Assembly: GCF_900177685.1 (NCBI RefSeq)
Contig: NZ_FXAY01000002.1
Coordinates: 310,001 to 374,000 of the forward strand
Direction: 5' to 3'
Length of the DNA: 64,000 bases
Origin: Agreia pratensis
GTDB lineage: Bacteria > Actinomycetota > Actinomycetes > Actinomycetales > Microbacteriaceae
In this document: one piece after another, positions 63,814-64,000 of the stretch
Layout: each line of letters begins with the position of its first letter
Numbering within the stretch: the first letter of the stretch is position 1
Made by a program: the position numbers and the translations under genes
Notes under the pieces: model-generated
Database searches by the model: none
What the model saw: the letters and a program-made list of their open reading frames with translations, nothing else
Told to the model about the DNA's origin: nothing

Positions 63814-64000
63814 AATGTCCCGCTCAATCCTTTCCCGCCTCGGCGCGGGCCTCGTCGCGGCGGCTCTCGTCGCTGGCGGCTCACTTCTCGTCGCCGCTCC
63901 GGCTTCGGCCGCCGGTGATGTTGTCACCCCCGGCTCGGTCGTCGAGAATTCGTGGGGCCACGACGGCAAGGTCACGGTCTCCGGCCAGGGCAACCCCGGC
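63814..64000 (+). CDS. secreted protein, truncated by the window edge
   Basis: 62 codons visible from the ATG at 63814, with AGGAG four bases upstream. Begins with a Sec signal peptide (basic MSRSILSR, hydrophobic core, AxA cleavage near PASAAGD, about residue 29-31). The mature part starts with VVTPGSVVENSWGHDGKVTVSGQGNPG, suggesting a beta-rich extracellular domain. Function cannot be assigned from this fragment. Confidence 0.75.

Overview
The window is 64 kb of GC-rich bacterial DNA from an actinobacterium, most probably a yellow or orange member of the Microbacteriaceae. Four things point there: a complete C50-carotenoid operon of the decaprenoxanthin type (crtE-crtB-crtI-crtYe-crtYf-crtEb, with idi divergent); a dnaK-grpE-dnaJ-hspR operon with HspR/HAIR operators; many GTG starts with some leaderless promoters; and repeated use of the hexamer GGATGC/GCATCC inside genes. 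It reads as chromosomal core with some accessory genes. I see no rRNA, tRNA, CRISPR array, transposase, integrase or prophage.

Layout. 0-6 kb: carotenoid genes. 6-7 kb: a gene broken by one in-frame TGA; an intact paralogue of exactly the same length lies at 41.8-42.7 kb. 7-10 kb: a UMF1-type transporter and a ROK-family regulator. 10-14.4 kb: heat-shock operon. 14.4-18.8 kb: a GlpX-like phosphatase that seems C-terminally truncated, a membrane mannosyltransferase and two methyltransferases. 18.8-27.7 kb: an amine-catabolism locus (GntR-type regulator with a Cache-like sensor domain, APC permease, UspA, copper amine oxidase, GABA aminotransferase, aldehyde dehydrogenase). 28-33 kb: NlpC/P60 hydrolase and a SWIM-SNF2 helicase. 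33.5-35.7 kb: a ClpB lacking its N-terminal domain, behind a HAIR operator. 36-39 kb: a sortase-type surface beta-propeller and an asparagine permease. 39-48 kb: nitroreductase, threonine aldolase, HAD phosphatase, Na+/H+ antiporter and two MFS exporters. 48-52 kb: a TM0106-type nuclease-helicase. 52-57.5 kb: an SDR enzyme, a DUF6421-type protein and small membrane proteins. 57.5-64 kb: a TPR-like protein, OafA-type acyltransferase, AEC transporter, xthA, pyrE, a septum-formation-like protein and the start of a secreted protein.

How genes work together. CrtE, CrtB, CrtI, CrtEb and CrtYe/Yf form one translationally coupled pathway from C5 units to a cyclic C50 pigment. HspR should repress both the dnaK operon and clpB through three HAIR sites. 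Amine oxidase, aldehyde dehydrogenase and GabT can take putrescine to succinate semialdehyde, and the GntR-Cache protein is the obvious candidate amine sensor.

Unexplained structure. Three dispersed palindromic repeat families are present: A (12.2, 12.8, 21.9 kb), two copies of which are translated in frame inside proteins; B (24.8, 39.2, 47.0, 61.3 kb); and C (20.3, 33.3, 42.8 kb), partly in tandem. The GGATGC hexamer bias inside coding sequence is a fourth genome-scale signal. All calls come from reading the sequence; no database search was run.
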